Assembly (NCBI RefSeq): GCF_900109995.1
Contig: NZ_FOCB01000003.1
Span: 386,508-450,507, forward strand
Length of the DNA stretch: 64,000 nt
Reading direction: 5' to 3'
From: Pseudomonas sp. ok272
Lineage (GTDB): Bacteria > Pseudomonadota > Gammaproteobacteria > Pseudomonadales > Pseudomonadaceae
This document shows, piece by piece, positions 1 to 10,846 of this stretch (position 1 is its first letter; each line of letters starts with the position of its first letter). The position numbers and the translations under genes are program-made. The notes beneath the pieces were generated by a model, which was given only the letters and a program-made list of their open reading frames with translations, searched no databases and was not told the DNA's origin.

Positions 1-1231
1 CCAGCACCCCGGCGTAGATGGCCGTCTGTAGCTCCAGCAACAGCGTGGCGACGCAGGTCAGCGCCATCACCAGGAACTCGGCACGGCTGACCCGCCACAG
101 CGCGCGAATGCCACGGTGGTCCACCAGCCCCCAACTGATCAGCAGAATGCTGCCGGCCATGGCCGGGATCGGGATGTGTGCAATCAACGTCGCCCCGGTC
201 ACCGCGAACAACGCCACCCACAGCGCCGAAAACACCCCGGCCAGGGGCGAGCAGGCCCCGGCCTCGTAGCTCAGGCCCGAACGGGTGAAGGAGCCGGCTG
301 ACAGCGAACCGGAGAAAAAACTGCCGACGATGTTGGAAAGGCCCTGCGCGCGGATCTCCTGATTCGCGTCGAGCAACTGCTGCGAGCGGATCGACAGCGA
401 GCGGGCAATCGACAGGCTGGTGACCAGCCCGAGCATGCCCACCGCCACTGCACTGGGCAGCAGGCGCAGCACCAACTCCAGGTCCAGCGGCAACGGGCTG
501 AACGGTGGCAGGCGGCCGACGAACGCGCTGACCAGCTTCACGTGGCCGAACATCGACGGCCACAGCCACACCAGCACGCTGCTGAGGACCAGGCTGAGCA
601 GCAGGCTCGGCCAGCGCGGCAGCAGCAGCTTCAACACAATCCCCAGCGCCAAGGTGCCGAGACCCAGCACCAGCGAGGGTTGATCCAGGGCGTCGAGGTG
701 GCTGACCAGCGACAACAGGCTGTTCAGCGCGGTGGCCTGGTTCGCCAGCTCCAGCCCCAGCAGATTGGGCAACTGCCCCAGGGCAATCACCGCCGCCGCG
801 CCGAGGGTGAACCCCAGCACCACCGAGTGCGAGACGAAGTTCACCAGGGCGCCGAAGCGCAGCATGCCCAGCAGCCATTGGAAAACCCCGGCCAGCAAGG
901 TCAGCAACAGGATGAGGGTGATGTAGTCCTGGGAGGCGGGGACGGCCAACGGGCTGACGCTGGCGTAGAGGACGATGGAGATGGCCGCCGTCGGACCGCA
1001 GATCAGGTGCCACGACGACCCCCACAAACAGGCGATCAGCACCGGGACGATGGCCGCGTACAAACCGTATTCGGCCGGCAACCCGGCGATCAGGGCGTAG
1101 GCAATCGATTGCGGCAGCGCCAGGACCGCCCCGCTCAGCCCCACCACCAGGTCGCGGCCCACGCTGGCACGGGTTTGCCGGGGTAGCCAACTGAGGAAGG
1201 GAAACAGTTTATGGCGTGTGGGAATTGCCAT
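1..1231 (-). CDS. SulP-family anion permease, C-terminus cut by window edge
   Basis: The gene starts at ATG 1231 and stays open to base 1, so only the first 410 or so residues are visible. They are strongly hydrophobic and carry the SulP N-terminal hallmark (GLSGAVLALPQSIAYALIAGLPAEYGLYAA-like, residues about 28-57), typical of SulP sulfate/anion transporters of the inner membrane. The C-terminal STAS domain would lie outside the window. It is co-directional with choX and betC, 245 bp downstream of choX with a REPIN between. BetC releases sulfate from choline-O-sulfate, so sulfate or choline sulfate is a plausible substrate, but this is inference from context. Confidence 0.9.
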   Translation of the reverse strand, partial: MAIPTRHKLFPFLSWLPRQTRASVGRDLVVGLSGAVLALPQSIAYALIAGLPAEYGLYAAIVPVLIACLWGSSWHLICGPTAAISIVLYASVSPLAVPASQDYITLILLLTLLAGVFQWLLGMLRFGALVNFVSHSVVLGFTLGAAAVIALGQLPNLLGLELANQATALNSLLSLVSHLDALDQPSLVLGLGTLALGIVLKLLLPRWPSLLLSLVLSSVLVWLWPSMFGHVKLVSAFVGRLPPFSPLPLDLELVLRLLPSAVAVGMLGLVTSLSIARSLSIRSQQLLDANQEIRAQGLSNIVGSFFSGSLSAGSFTRSGLSYEAGACSPLAGVFSALWVALFAVTGATLIAHIPIPAMAGSILLISWGLVDHRGIRALWRVSRAEFLVMALTCVATLLLELQTAIYAGVL

Positions 1232-1350
1232 GGGGCCTCAAGATGAAGGGCGGTGAGAGAGTCATGGATCGTACCTTTGTCGGGCGCAAACACATATCTC
1301 AAAACACTTGAGCGCCAGTGGATGAAATACCGGGGGTGACGCCGATCAGG

Positions 1351-1438
1351 GTGGGAGCGGGCCTGCCCGCGAAAGCGGTGGCCCCGCCAACAGTGATTCC
1401 ACGGCGGATGGCCTCTTCGCGGGCAAGCCCGCTCCCAC
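1351..1438. repeat. REPIN (inverted REP doublet), 88 bp
   Basis: Two 23-bp REP copies face each other. The left copy 1351-1373 begins GTGGGAGCGGGC and ends CGCGAA; the right copy 1416-1438 is its inverse. They lie between choX and the SulP gene. This is the classical Pseudomonas REPIN layout, mobilised in trans by RAYT transposases, none of which is in this window. Confidence 0.9.
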
Positions 1439-1476
1439 AGGGGGCTTGTGGTGTTTTACTGATCCCCTATCAGTCT

Positions 1477-2397
1477 CTACAGCTTGGCCCTCACCGCCGC
1501 CAGCGCCTCCTGCCCATCCACCGTCTTCACCCCGTCGAGCCATTGCTCCAACACCTGTGGATTGGCCTTGATCCACGCCTTGGCCGCCTCGGCATTGCTG
1601 ACCTTTTTGTTCAGGACCTCGGCCATGATGCTGTTCTCCATCGCCTGGGTGAAACTCAGGTTGCTCAGCAACTGGCCGACGTTCGGGCAGGCCTGTGCAT
1701 AACCTTTGCGGGTCAGGGTGTAGACGCTGCCGGTGGCGCCAAAGTATTTCTCGCCACCCTTGAGGTAGCGCATGTTCAGTTGCACGTTCATCGGGTGCGG
1801 AGTCCAGCCGAGGAAGGTGACGAATTTTTGCTTCTTCACCGCGCGTGAGACTTCGGCGAGCATCGCTTGTTCGCTGGACTCGATCAGCTTCCACTGGCCC
1901 AGGTCGAAGTCGTTCTTGCTGATGATCGCCTTCAGCGACAGGTTCGCCGGGGCGCCGGCGCCAATGCCGAAGATCTTCTTGTCGAACTGCCCGGCAAACC
2001 GGTTGAGGTCGGCAAAGTCATGCACGCCGGCGTCCCACACATAGTCCGGCACGGCCAGGGTGAACTCGGTGCCGTCGAGGTTCTTCGCCAGTTGGGTGAC
2101 CTCGCCGGTGGCCACGAACTTGTCATAGAAGCCCTGCTGCGCCGGCATCCAGTTACCGAGGAACACATCGACCTGACCGTCCTTGAGCCCGCCGAAGATG
2201 ATCGGCACGGCCAGGGTGTCGACCTTGGCCTTGTAGCCCAGGCCATCGAGCAGGACGCCGGTGATGGCATTGGTTGCGGCGATGTCGCTCCAGCCCGGGT
2301 CGGCCATTTTCACCGTCTCGCAGCGTTGCTCGGCCCCGGCCGATGCGCTGCCCAAGGCCAGCAGACCTGCCACCAGTGCTGTGGATAACCGTTGCAT
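1477..2397 (-). CDS. choX: Choline ABC transporter substrate-binding protein ChoX
   Basis: A periplasmic binding protein of 306 residues in the ChoX/ProX-like (OpuAC) family. It has a cleavable signal peptide (MQRLSTALVAGLLALGSASAGA) followed by the family start KMADPGWSDIAATN and the conserved FLGNWMPAQQ and GWTPHPMN segments that build the aromatic choline/betaine pocket. A good ribosome site (AAGGGGAAG) precedes the ATG. It lies 15 bp downstream of betC and is probably co-transcribed, collecting choline freed by, or competing with, choline sulfate uptake. No ATPase or permease subunit is nearby. It is therefore an orphan binding protein that probably docks on a Cho/Cbc core transporter encoded elsewhere, as known for Pseudomonas quaternary amine binding proteins. 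Confidence 0.93.
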   Translation of the reverse strand: MQRLSTALVAGLLALGSASAGAEQRCETVKMADPGWSDIAATNAITGVLLDGLGYKAKVDTLAVPIIFGGLKDGQVDVFLGNWMPAQQGFYDKFVATGEVTQLAKNLDGTEFTLAVPDYVWDAGVHDFADLNRFAGQFDKKIFGIGAGAPANLSLKAIISKNDFDLGQWKLIESSEQAMLAEVSRAVKKQKFVTFLGWTPHPMNVQLNMRYLKGGEKYFGATGSVYTLTRKGYAQACPNVGQLLSNLSFTQAMENSIMAEVLNKKVSNAEAAKAWIKANPQVLEQWLDGVKTVDGQEALAAVRAKL

Positions 2398-2412
2398 GTG
2401 CTTCCCCTTACG

Positions 2413-3927
2413 TTATTGGTTTTGGCAGGGCTGTGGATAACGTGCCTTGCGCTCCAGGTCATCGAGGTCGATGTGGTTGCGCATGTACTGTTGGCTGGCG
2501 TCGACCAGCGGCTGGTGGTCCCAGCTCTTGAGCGTGCCTTGGGCCAGCGCGTCGGCGACGAATCGACGGCGGCGCTGGCTGGCGAGTACCTGTTGGTGGA
2601 TCGCCGGCATGTCCCACTTGGCGCGGGCCTCTGTGAGAAAAGCGCTGAACAGGTGGCGATGTGGCGGCGATTGGCTGAGTTCTTGCTGTTCGTGGGGGTC
2701 GTTGTGCACATCGAACAGCAGGCACGGATCGTCCTCGCTGTAGATGAACTTGTAGGCGCCCCGGCGAATCATCATCAGCGGGCTGACGGTGCCTTCGGCC
2801 ATGTACTCGCCGAACACCTCGTCATGGCCGCCCTGCCCTTGCAGGTGTGGGACCAGTGAGCGGCCGTCGAGGGGCAAGCCGGGCTCCAGCGCGCCGCCGG
2901 CCAACTCGACGAAGGTCGGCAGCAGGTCGGCGGTGGAAACGGCGGCGCTGACCCGCCCAGCGGCGAATTGCCCCGGCGCGCTGACCAGCAGCGGTACCCG
3001 GGCGGCCATTTCGAACCAGTGCATTTTGTACCAGAGGCCACGCTCGCCGAGCATGTCGCCGTGATCGCCGGAGAAGACGATGATGGTGTCGTCCATCAGC
3101 CCGGTTTCTTCGAGGGTTTGCAGGAGTTTGCCGACGTTGGCGTCGATATAGCTGCACGCGCCAAAGTAGGCACGACGGGCGTCACGAATCTTATCCACAG
3201 GCAGCGGCTTGTCCCACAGGTCATACACCTTGAGCAGGCGTTGTGAGTGGGGATCGAGGCTTTCCTGGGCCGGGGTTGCAGGCAATGGGATGTCGTTGTC
3301 GTCGTACAAATCCCAGAAGGCCTTGGGAATGGTGTACGGATCGTGTGGGTGAGTCATCGATACCGTCAGGCAAAACGGCCGGTCGCCGTCTTCGCGGATG
3401 TGGTCGAACAGGTACTGCTGGGCCTTGAACACCACCTCTTCGTCGAAATCCAGTTGGTTGGTGCGTACGCAGGGTCCGGCTTGCAGCACCGAGGACATGT
3501 TGTGGTACCAACTGGGCCGCACGTGCGGTTCGTCCCAGTTCACGGCCCAGCCGTAGTCGGCCGGGTAGATATCGCTGGTCAGGCGTTCTTCGTAGCCGTG
3601 CAGTTGGTCCGGGCCGCAGAAGTGCATCTTGCCCGACAGCGCGGTGCGGTAGCCTAGGCGCCGCAAGTAGTGGGCATAGGTCGGTACATCAGCGGGGAAA
3701 TCCGCGGCGTTGTCGTAGGCGCCGATCTTGCTCGGCAACTGGCCACTGACCAGGGTGAAGCGCGACGGCGCACACAGTGGGCTGTTGCAGTACGCGGCCT
3801 CGAACACCACGCCTTGGGCGGCGAGGCGGCTCAGGTTAGGCAGCTTGATCGGCGAAGCGCCATAGAACGGCAGCAAGGGGGCGGCCATTTGATCGGCCAT
3901 GATGAAAAGAATGTTCTTGCGCTTCAT
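2413..3927 (-). CDS. betC: Choline-sulfatase
   Basis: Hydrolyses choline-O-sulfate to choline and sulfate, feeding glycine betaine synthesis and sulfur supply. It is a type I sulfatase of 504 residues from the chosen start MKRKNILF; an in-frame ATG lies 18 bp upstream at 3945. The formylglycine site is Cys52 in CAPSR. D12 (MADQ) and the SGDHGDMLGERG segment supply metal ligands. SGKMH and DQLHGYEERLTSDIYPADYGW are typical of BetC. The C-terminal WDHQP...YMRNH..LDDLE tail is the BetC-specific extension. It is transcribed divergently from the LysR gene at 4042 and in the same direction as choX. Confidence 0.95.
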   Translation of the reverse strand: MKRKNILFIMADQMAAPLLPFYGASPIKLPNLSRLAAQGVVFEAAYCNSPLCAPSRFTLVSGQLPSKIGAYDNAADFPADVPTYAHYLRRLGYRTALSGKMHFCGPDQLHGYEERLTSDIYPADYGWAVNWDEPHVRPSWYHNMSSVLQAGPCVRTNQLDFDEEVVFKAQQYLFDHIREDGDRPFCLTVSMTHPHDPYTIPKAFWDLYDDNDIPLPATPAQESLDPHSQRLLKVYDLWDKPLPVDKIRDARRAYFGACSYIDANVGKLLQTLEETGLMDDTIIVFSGDHGDMLGERGLWYKMHWFEMAARVPLLVSAPGQFAAGRVSAAVSTADLLPTFVELAGGALEPGLPLDGRSLVPHLQGQGGHDEVFGEYMAEGTVSPLMMIRRGAYKFIYSEDDPCLLFDVHNDPHEQQELSQSPPHRHLFSAFLTEARAKWDMPAIHQQVLASQRRRRFVADALAQGTLKSWDHQPLVDASQQYMRNHIDLDDLERKARYPQPCQNQ

Positions 3928-4028
3928 GTGATCGCGGCATTCCATAGTGAGCAGTTATGCGAAGGTGCTGCGATCGAGGATGTCGCCCGTACCCTTCGTG
4001 GTAAAGCCCATGCCCGGCAATGACTAGG

Positions 4029-4043
4029 ATAAGTACTGCTTAT
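4029..4043. promoter_or_regulatory. Palindromic LysR-type operator candidate overlapping a start codon
   Basis: ATAAG-TACTG-CTTAT is a perfect 5-bp dyad with the LysR T-N11-A pattern, in the betC/regulator intergenic region. Its right arm overlaps the ATG of the regulator at 4042. This is a plausible autoregulatory site; no binding data. Confidence 0.5.
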
Positions 4044-4992
4044 GTATGACGCCCTTGGCGATTTGTCCCTGGACCTGCTGCGTACCTTTGAGGCCGCGGC
4101 ACGCCAGCGCAGTTTCACCGCCGCGGCGGCGGAGCTGGGCACCACTCAGCCGGCGGTCAGCCAGCAGCTCAAGCGGCTGGAGGAACAGCTGGGCACGCGC
4201 CTGTTCGACCGCATCTACCGAGGCATCGAGCTGACCGAGGCCGGCGCGATCCTGTTCGAACAGGTCCAGGCCGGGTTGCAGAGCATCGACGCCGGGTTGG
4301 CGGCCATCAGCGCCCAGCACCAGCACGAGGTGTTGCAGGTGGCCACCGACTTTGCCTTCGCCGCCTACTGGCTGATGCCACGCCTGCACCGGTTTCACGA
4401 GGCCAATCCGCAGGTGGACGTCAGCCTGGTCACCAGCGAACGCAACCACACCATGCTGCGCACCGACATCGATGTCGCGGTGTTGTTTGGCGATGGTCGT
4501 TTCAAGCAGGGCGAGAGCCGCTGGTTGTTCAGCGAAGAGGTGTTCCCGGTGTGCAGCCCGCTGCTGCTCAAGGGGCGCCCGCTGCCCCTGCCCGCCCAGG
4601 CCTTGCAGGCGTTGCCGCTGCTGCATCTGCGCGGGGAAAACAGCAGCCATTGGTTCGATTGGAGTGGGGTGTTCCGCACCTTGGGCATCACCGCCGCGCC
4701 GGCGCCCGGCCAGTTGCGGTTCGACAACTACACGCTGTTGATTCAAGCCGCCATCGGCGGCCAGGGTGTGGCCATCGGCTGGCGCCACCTTGTGGATAAC
4801 TTGTTGGCGCAGGGGTTGTTGTGCCGGCCGATCAGCGAGACGACGATGTCGAGCTTTGGCTATTACGTGGTCTTGCCCCAGCGCAAGCGCCGCAGTGCGT
4901 TGATCCAGCAGTTCGTCGACTGGCTGATGGCCGAGCAAGCCAGCAGCGCCGACACGTTGACGGGCTTGGTCCTGCCCTCGATTGCGGTGTAG
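4042..4992 (+). CDS. betR: LysR-family regulator of choline sulfate use (BetR-like)
   Basis: A LysR-type regulator of 316 residues. The N-terminal winged helix-turn-helix (about residues 10-70) contains RTFEAAARQRSFTAAAAELGTTQPAVSQQLKRLEEQLGTRLF, followed by an effector-binding domain of periplasmic-binding fold. It is divergent from betC, the classic arrangement for a regulator controlling the neighbouring catabolic operon. The dyad ATAAG-N5-CTTAT sits on the start codon, suggesting autorepression. A weak AGGA lies 12 bp before the ATG. The likely inducer is choline-O-sulfate or choline, inferred from position only. Confidence 0.88.
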   Translation: MYDALGDLSLDLLRTFEAAARQRSFTAAAAELGTTQPAVSQQLKRLEEQLGTRLFDRIYRGIELTEAGAILFEQVQAGLQSIDAGLAAISAQHQHEVLQVATDFAFAAYWLMPRLHRFHEANPQVDVSLVTSERNHTMLRTDIDVAVLFGDGRFKQGESRWLFSEEVFPVCSPLLLKGRPLPLPAQALQALPLLHLRGENSSHWFDWSGVFRTLGITAAPAPGQLRFDNYTLLIQAAIGGQGVAIGWRHLVDNLLAQGLLCRPISETTMSSFGYYVVLPQRKRRSALIQQFVDWLMAEQASSADTLTGLVLPSIAV

Positions 4993-5026
4993 CGTTGCGG
5001 CTTGGCAACCCGTCCACGAGAACGTT

Positions 5027-5353
5027 ATGCAACGAATCAAGGGCTATCACGCCCACGTATATTTTGATGCGAACAGCATCGATCAGGCGCGTAGCTTGTG
5101 CGAACAGGCGGCGAAGTTGTTTGCGCTGCGGATGGGGCGAGTGCATGAGCGGCCTGTCGGCCCGCACCCGGACTGGAGCTGCCAGCTGGCGTTCGAGCCG
5201 CAATACCTGGGGGTGGTGTTGCCGTGGTTGGCGCTTAATCGCAAGGGCCTGGTGGTGTTCCTGCACCCCGACACCGGCGATGACCTCGCGGATCACACCG
5301 ACCATGCGATCTGGATGGGCGCCATCCGGCCACTGGATTTGTCGGTGTTTTGA
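5027..5353 (+). CDS. DOPA 4,5-dioxygenase family protein
   Basis: A protein of 108 residues from MQRIKGYHAHVYFD. An upstream in-frame alternative start at 4982 would add 15 non-conserved residues. The HAHVYF motif, PHPDWSC and FLHPDTGDDLADHTDHAIWMG match the small DOPA 4,5-dioxygenase-like family, in which conserved histidines bind a metal for extradiol cleavage. The substrate in bacteria is generally unknown. It follows the LysR gene by 34 bp and may be co-transcribed. A REPIN begins 36 bp downstream. Confidence 0.85.
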   Translation: MQRIKGYHAHVYFDANSIDQARSLCEQAAKLFALRMGRVHERPVGPHPDWSCQLAFEPQYLGVVLPWLALNRKGLVVFLHPDTGDDLADHTDHAIWMGAIRPLDLSVF

Positions 5354-5389
5354 GCCGATTGAGATCGCAGGTGTCGCACAAAACCTACT

Positions 5390-5477
5390 GTGGGAGCGGG
5401 CTTGCTCGCGAAAGCGGCGTGTCAGGCAACATCAAAGTCGACTGACGCGGCCTCTTCGCGAGCAAGCCCGCTCCCAC
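5390..5477. repeat. REPIN (inverted REP doublet), 88 bp
   Basis: The left copy 5390-5412 (GTGGGAGCGGGCTTG start, CGCGAA end) and inverse right copy 5455-5477 lie between the convergent ends of the dioxygenase-like gene and trpA. Length and spacing equal those of the REPIN at 1351. Confidence 0.9.
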
Positions 5478-5494
5478 AGAGGTATTGGTGTGTC

Positions 5495-6306
5495 TTAGCC
5501 AATCCGTGCGTTACGCACACCTTCGGACAACGCCGAGCACAGGCCCAGTACGCCATCGATGGCTTGCGCGGGCGTGGTGGCGTTGGCGATGTGGTCGATC
5601 AGTGCCGAGCCCACCACCACACCGTCCGCCAGGCGGGCGATGGACGCCGCTTGTTCCGGGGTGCGGATGCCGAAGCCGATGCTGATCGGCAGTGTCGTGT
5701 GGCGGCGCAAGCGGGCCACGGCTTCTTCGACGTGTTCCAGTGTCGCGGTACCGGCGCCGGTCACGCCGGCCACCGAGACGTAGTACACGAAGCCGGAGCT
5801 GCCGTTGAGCACGGTCGGCAGGCGCACGTCATCGGTGGTCGGGGTGGTCAGGCGGATGAAGTCGATGCCAGCGGCCTGTGCCGGATCGCACAGCTCGCTG
5901 TTGTGCTCGGGTGGCATGTCGACCACGATCAGGCCGTCGACACCGGCCTCGAGCGCATCGGCGATAAAGCGCGGTACGCCGTAGTGGTGGATCGGGTTGA
6001 AGTAGCCCATCAGCACCAGCGGTGTGTCGCTGTTGCCTTCGCGGAACTGGCGCACCATCTGCAGGGTTTTCGCCAGGTTCTGCTTGGCGCCCAGGGCGCG
6101 GATGTTGGCCAGTTGAATGGCTGGGCCATCGGCCATCGGGTCGGTGAAGGGCATGCCCAACTCGATGACGTCGGCGCCGGCACCGGGCAGGCCCTTGAGG
6201 ATCGCCAGCGCCGTGTCGTAGTCCGGGTCGCCAGCCGTGACAAAGGTCACCAGGGCGGCGCGGTTTTGTTCTTTAAGCTGGGCAAAGCGCGTTTGCAGGC
6301 GGCTCA

Positions 6307-6307
<1 letters not shown>
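5495..6307 (-). CDS. trpA: Tryptophan synthase alpha chain
   Basis: Cleaves indole-3-glycerol phosphate to indole and glyceraldehyde 3-phosphate. Indole is channelled to TrpB in the alpha2-beta2 complex. It has 270 residues, starting [14 protein letters not shown]. The catalytic acids are at the canonical places: Glu49 (VIELGMPF) and Asp60 ([10 protein letters not shown]). The phosphate-binding [10 protein letters not shown] lies near the C-terminus. The ATG shares one base with the trpB stop (TGATG), indicating translational coupling. Expression should be activated by the divergent TrpI when indoleglycerol phosphate accumulates. Confidence 0.98.
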
Positions 6308-8529
<2,222 letters not shown>

Positions 8530-8533
<4 letters not shown>

Positions 8534-8856
8534 TCGCCGCGTTTGCACAGCAAGTAAGCGGCCAGCAAGCCCAGGGCACCCACGGCGACCCCAGCGGTGG
8601 TCCAGGGGTGTTCCTGGGCGTAGTCGCGGGTGGCGATCCCGGTCTCACGGGTCTTCACTTTGACTTCTTCATAGGCATCGCTGAGCAGGTGGCGCGAGTG
8701 TTTCAGCGCGTTCTCGGCGTTGCTTTTGAGGTTCTTGAGGGTTTTCAGCGACTCGTCCGAGGCGTCACTCTTCAAGCTTTCCAGCGACTTGAGCAGGCTC
8801 TCGATCTCGGCTTCCATGCTTTGCAATGAGGCTTTACGTAAAGAAGTGTTGGCCAT
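8530..8856 (-). CDS. DUF883 (ElaB/YqjD-type) membrane-anchored protein
   Basis: 108 residues. A long, charged, helix-forming N-terminal part (about 1-80, rich in Lys, Glu, Ser and Leu) is followed by one C-terminal membrane segment ([18 protein letters not shown]) and the tail CKRGD. This is the layout of the ElaB/YqjD family of inner-membrane, ribosome-associated stationary-phase proteins in E. coli; that function is family knowledge, not shown here. It overlaps trpI tail-to-tail by 4 bp. Confidence 0.85.
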
Positions 8857-8967
8857 GATGGCTCTCCTGCATTGATTGAGTGGCGTGTGAAGGTTGGGAC
8901 TGCGGGGGGTCTGGAAAGTGCAGTCGATCTGCGCTTTTCACGCGGCAAGACTTCTTTGGGATCGCTG

Positions 8968-8974
8968 CTAGGCT
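8968..8974 (+). promoter_or_regulatory. Possible sigma-S-type -10 box upstream of dodecin
   Basis: CTAGGCT lies 26 bp before the dodecin start and resembles the CTAnnCT -10 of RpoS-dependent Pseudomonas promoters. The same heptamer occurs at 9224 before the next gene. The box overlaps the left arm of a small dyad (GCTAGG 8967-8972 / CCTAGC 8984-8989). Confidence 0.35.
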
Positions 8975-9000
8975 CTAGGAACACCTAGCAGGAGAGCGCC

Positions 9001-9216
9001 ATGACTGACCATCACACCTACAAAAAAGTCGAGCTGGTGGGCTCATCCCCGACCAGCATAGAAGAAGCCATCAACAATGCCTTGACCGAGGCCGGTAAAA
9101 GCATCAAACACATGGAGTGGTTCGAAGTCACCGAGACCCGTGGGCATATCAAGGACGGCAAGGCCGCGCACTTTCAGGTGACGCTCAAGGTGGGCTTTCG
9201 GATTGCCAATAGCTGA
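9001..9216 (+). CDS. Dodecin family flavin-binding protein
   Basis: 71 residues, the usual dodecin length. The family pattern YKKVELVGSSPTSIEEAINNALTEA...HMEWFEVTETRGHI...FQVTLKVGFRI is complete, including the Trp that stacks on flavin. Dodecins form hollow 12-mers that bind riboflavin/FMN dimers or CoA and buffer free flavin. A strong ribosome site (AGGAGAGCGCC) precedes the ATG. It sits in a cluster of small stress-type genes, next to a flavin-dependent LLM oxidoreductase. Confidence 0.93.
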   Translation: MTDHHTYKKVELVGSSPTSIEEAINNALTEAGKSIKHMEWFEVTETRGHIKDGKAAHFQVTLKVGFRIANS

Positions 9217-9223
9217 CATTACG

Positions 9224-9230
9224 CTAGGCT
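9224..9230 (+). promoter_or_regulatory. Possible sigma-S-type -10 box upstream of DUF1161 gene
   Basis: CTAGGCT identical to the box at 8968, about 110 bp before the DUF1161 start. Suggestive only. Confidence 0.3.
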
Positions 9231-9339
9231 GATGAACGTGTGCGCTGGCTGATTGCCATAGGAGATGGCAAAGCGCTATTGAGTCCTGGCAGCAGATGCC
9301 CGGATGCTTATCCTTTTGATCGACCAGGGAATGTGAGCG

Positions 9340-9570
9340 ATGAAGAAGTTGATTCTGGCTGTAGGTTTATTGAGCCTGGCGGGCACAGCCCTTGCCGCCG
9401 GCAAGTCGTGCGATGTGCTGGAAAAGGAAATCAAGGACAAGCTTGAAGCCAAAGGCGTCCACGGCTACTCGCTGCAGATTGTCGATAAGGCCAGCAACAC
9501 CGGTACCGATGGCAAGACCGTCGGCACCTGCGACGCGGGTAAGAAAGAAATCGTCTACAAGCGCAAATAA
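9340..9570 (+). CDS. DUF1161 periplasmic protein (copy 1)
   Basis: 76 residues with a signal peptide (MKKLILAVGLLSLAGTALA, cut before AGKSC). The mature part CDVLEKEIKDKLEAKGVHGYSLQIVDKA...GTCDAGKKEIVYKRK is the DUF1161 family, which has two conserved cysteines likely to form a disulfide. Function is unknown. It is paralogous to the gene at 11379: same length, same CxxL..EI..K...Y.L.IV and GxCDxGxKxIxY pattern. A strong terminator follows directly. Confidence 0.88.
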   Translation: MKKLILAVGLLSLAGTALAAGKSCDVLEKEIKDKLEAKGVHGYSLQIVDKASNTGTDGKTVGTCDAGKKEIVYKRK

Positions 9571-9586
9571 GCGCCAGTGACCCTTA

Positions 9587-9613
9587 AGCCGACGCCAAGG
9601 CGTCGGCTTTTTT
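9587..9613 (+). terminator. Intrinsic terminator after DUF1161 copy 1
   Basis: AGCCGACGCC / GGCGTCGGCT stem with an AA loop, followed by six Ts. It lies between the convergent DUF1161 and LLM genes. Confidence 0.85.
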
Positions 9614-9624
9614 GTGGGCGCAGT

Positions 9625-10626
9625 TCAGCCCTTCATCACCTGGGCCAGCAGTTCGTAGGAATGCAGGCGGTCGGCATGTTCGTACAGGTCGCAGGTGAAG
9701 ATCAGCTCATCGGCGCCGGTCTGTTCGATCAGGACGTCGAGCTTGGCGCGGATCTTCGCCGGACTGCCGACCATGGCCAGCCCGAGGAAATCGCCCACCG
9801 CTTGTTTCTCGTGCGGTAGCCACAGGCCGTCCATGGTGTCCACTGGCGGACGCTGGACCAGGCTCTGGCCACGCATCAGCGCGAGGATCCGCTGGTACAC
9901 CGAGGTGGCCAGGTAGTCAGCCTGCTCATCGGTATCGGCCGCCACCAACGGCACACCGAGCATCACATACGGCTTATCCAGTACGGCCGAAGGCTTGAAG
10001 TGGTTGCGGTAGACGCGAATCGCTTCATGCATGTAGCGCGGTGCGAAATGTGAGGCAAAGGCGTAGGGCAAGCCGCGTTCCCCGGCCAGTTGTGCACTGA
10101 ACAGGCTGGAACCCAGCAGCCAGACCGGGACGTTGGTGCCCGTGCCGGGCATGGCAATGATCCGTTGGTCGGGGGTGCGTGGGCCGAGGTAGCGCAGCAG
10201 TTCGCTGACGTCCTCGGGGAAATCGTCGGCGCTGCCGGAGCGTTCACGGCGCAAGGCGCGGGCGGTCATCTGGTCGGAGCCGGGTGCCCGGCCGAGGCCC
10301 AGGTCGATGCGGCCAGGGTAAAGGCTTTCCAGGGTGCCGAACTGCTCGGCGATCACCAGTGGCGCATGGTTGGGCAGCATCACGCCACCGGAACCGACCC
10401 GAATGGTCGACGTGCCACCGGCCAGATAGCCCAGCAGCACCGAGGTGGCAGAGCTGGCGATGCCGTCCATGTTGTGGTGCTCGGCGACCCAGAAACGGGT
10501 GTAGCCCCATTGTTCGACATGTTGCGCCAGGTCCAGGGAGTTGCGCAGCGACTGCGCGGGGCTGCCATTCTCGCGTACGGGCACGAGGTCCAGGGTCGAG
10601 AACTTGATATCGGACAGTGGTTTCAT
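9625..10626 (-). CDS. LLM-class flavin-dependent oxidoreductase
   Basis: 333 residues of the luciferase-like monooxygenase fold, YhbW-like subgroup. Landmarks are [63 protein letters not shown] and the C-terminal [12 protein letters not shown]. Members use FMNH2 or F420-like flavin with unknown substrates; no partner reductase is adjacent. It converges on the DUF1161 gene. The 220 bp to osmC on the other side holds only a promoter candidate. Confidence 0.92.
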   Translation of the reverse strand: MKPLSDIKFSTLDLVPVRENGSPAQSLRNSLDLAQHVEQWGYTRFWVAEHHNMDGIASSATSVLLGYLAGGTSTIRVGSGGVMLPNHAPLVIAEQFGTLESLYPGRIDLGLGRAPGSDQMTARALRRERSGSADDFPEDVSELLRYLGPRTPDQRIIAMPGTGTNVPVWLLGSSLFSAQLAGERGLPYAFASHFAPRYMHEAIRVYRNHFKPSAVLDKPYVMLGVPLVAADTDEQADYLATSVYQRILALMRGQSLVQRPPVDTMDGLWLPHEKQAVGDFLGLAMVGSPAKIRAKLDVLIEQTGADELIFTCDLYEHADRLHSYELLAQVMKG

Positions 10627-10795
10627 GAGCCTGCTTCTCCAATGGGGGTACGCAGGCTTTTCTTACGAGCGAAAACCTGCCGAATGCGTAAGCGTGCTTC
10701 ATCAATGTGGGCATATACCCGAGTTTCAATAGCCAGCGTGAAATTGGCTACCAGATAAACGGTTCTGTCCGACAAGCTGAACGTTTCTTGACCTT

Positions 10796-10802
10796 CTATC
10801 CT
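10796..10802 (+). promoter_or_regulatory. Possible sigma-S-type -10 box upstream of osmC
   Basis: CTATCCT, one base from the consensus CTATACT, 44 bp before the osmC start. OsmC genes are RpoS-controlled in enterics, so the match is plausible. Confidence 0.35.
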
Positions 10803-10846
10803 CAGAGTTCCTAGTACCCGCGAACCCGTATTTCGAGGAGGCACAG

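Noticed and set aside
542..1186. Plus-strand open frame opposite the SulP gene
   Set aside because: Gln/Arg-rich shadow of a clear membrane protein gene.
1351..1438. Regular palindromes considered as a CRISPR array
   Set aside because: The repeats are scattered single REP doublets across the window, not evenly spaced repeats with unique spacers, and no cas gene is present.
10623..10844. 73-codon minus-strand frame between the LLM gene and osmC
   Set aside because: Overlaps the LLM start, lacks a ribosome site and covers the osmC promoter candidate.
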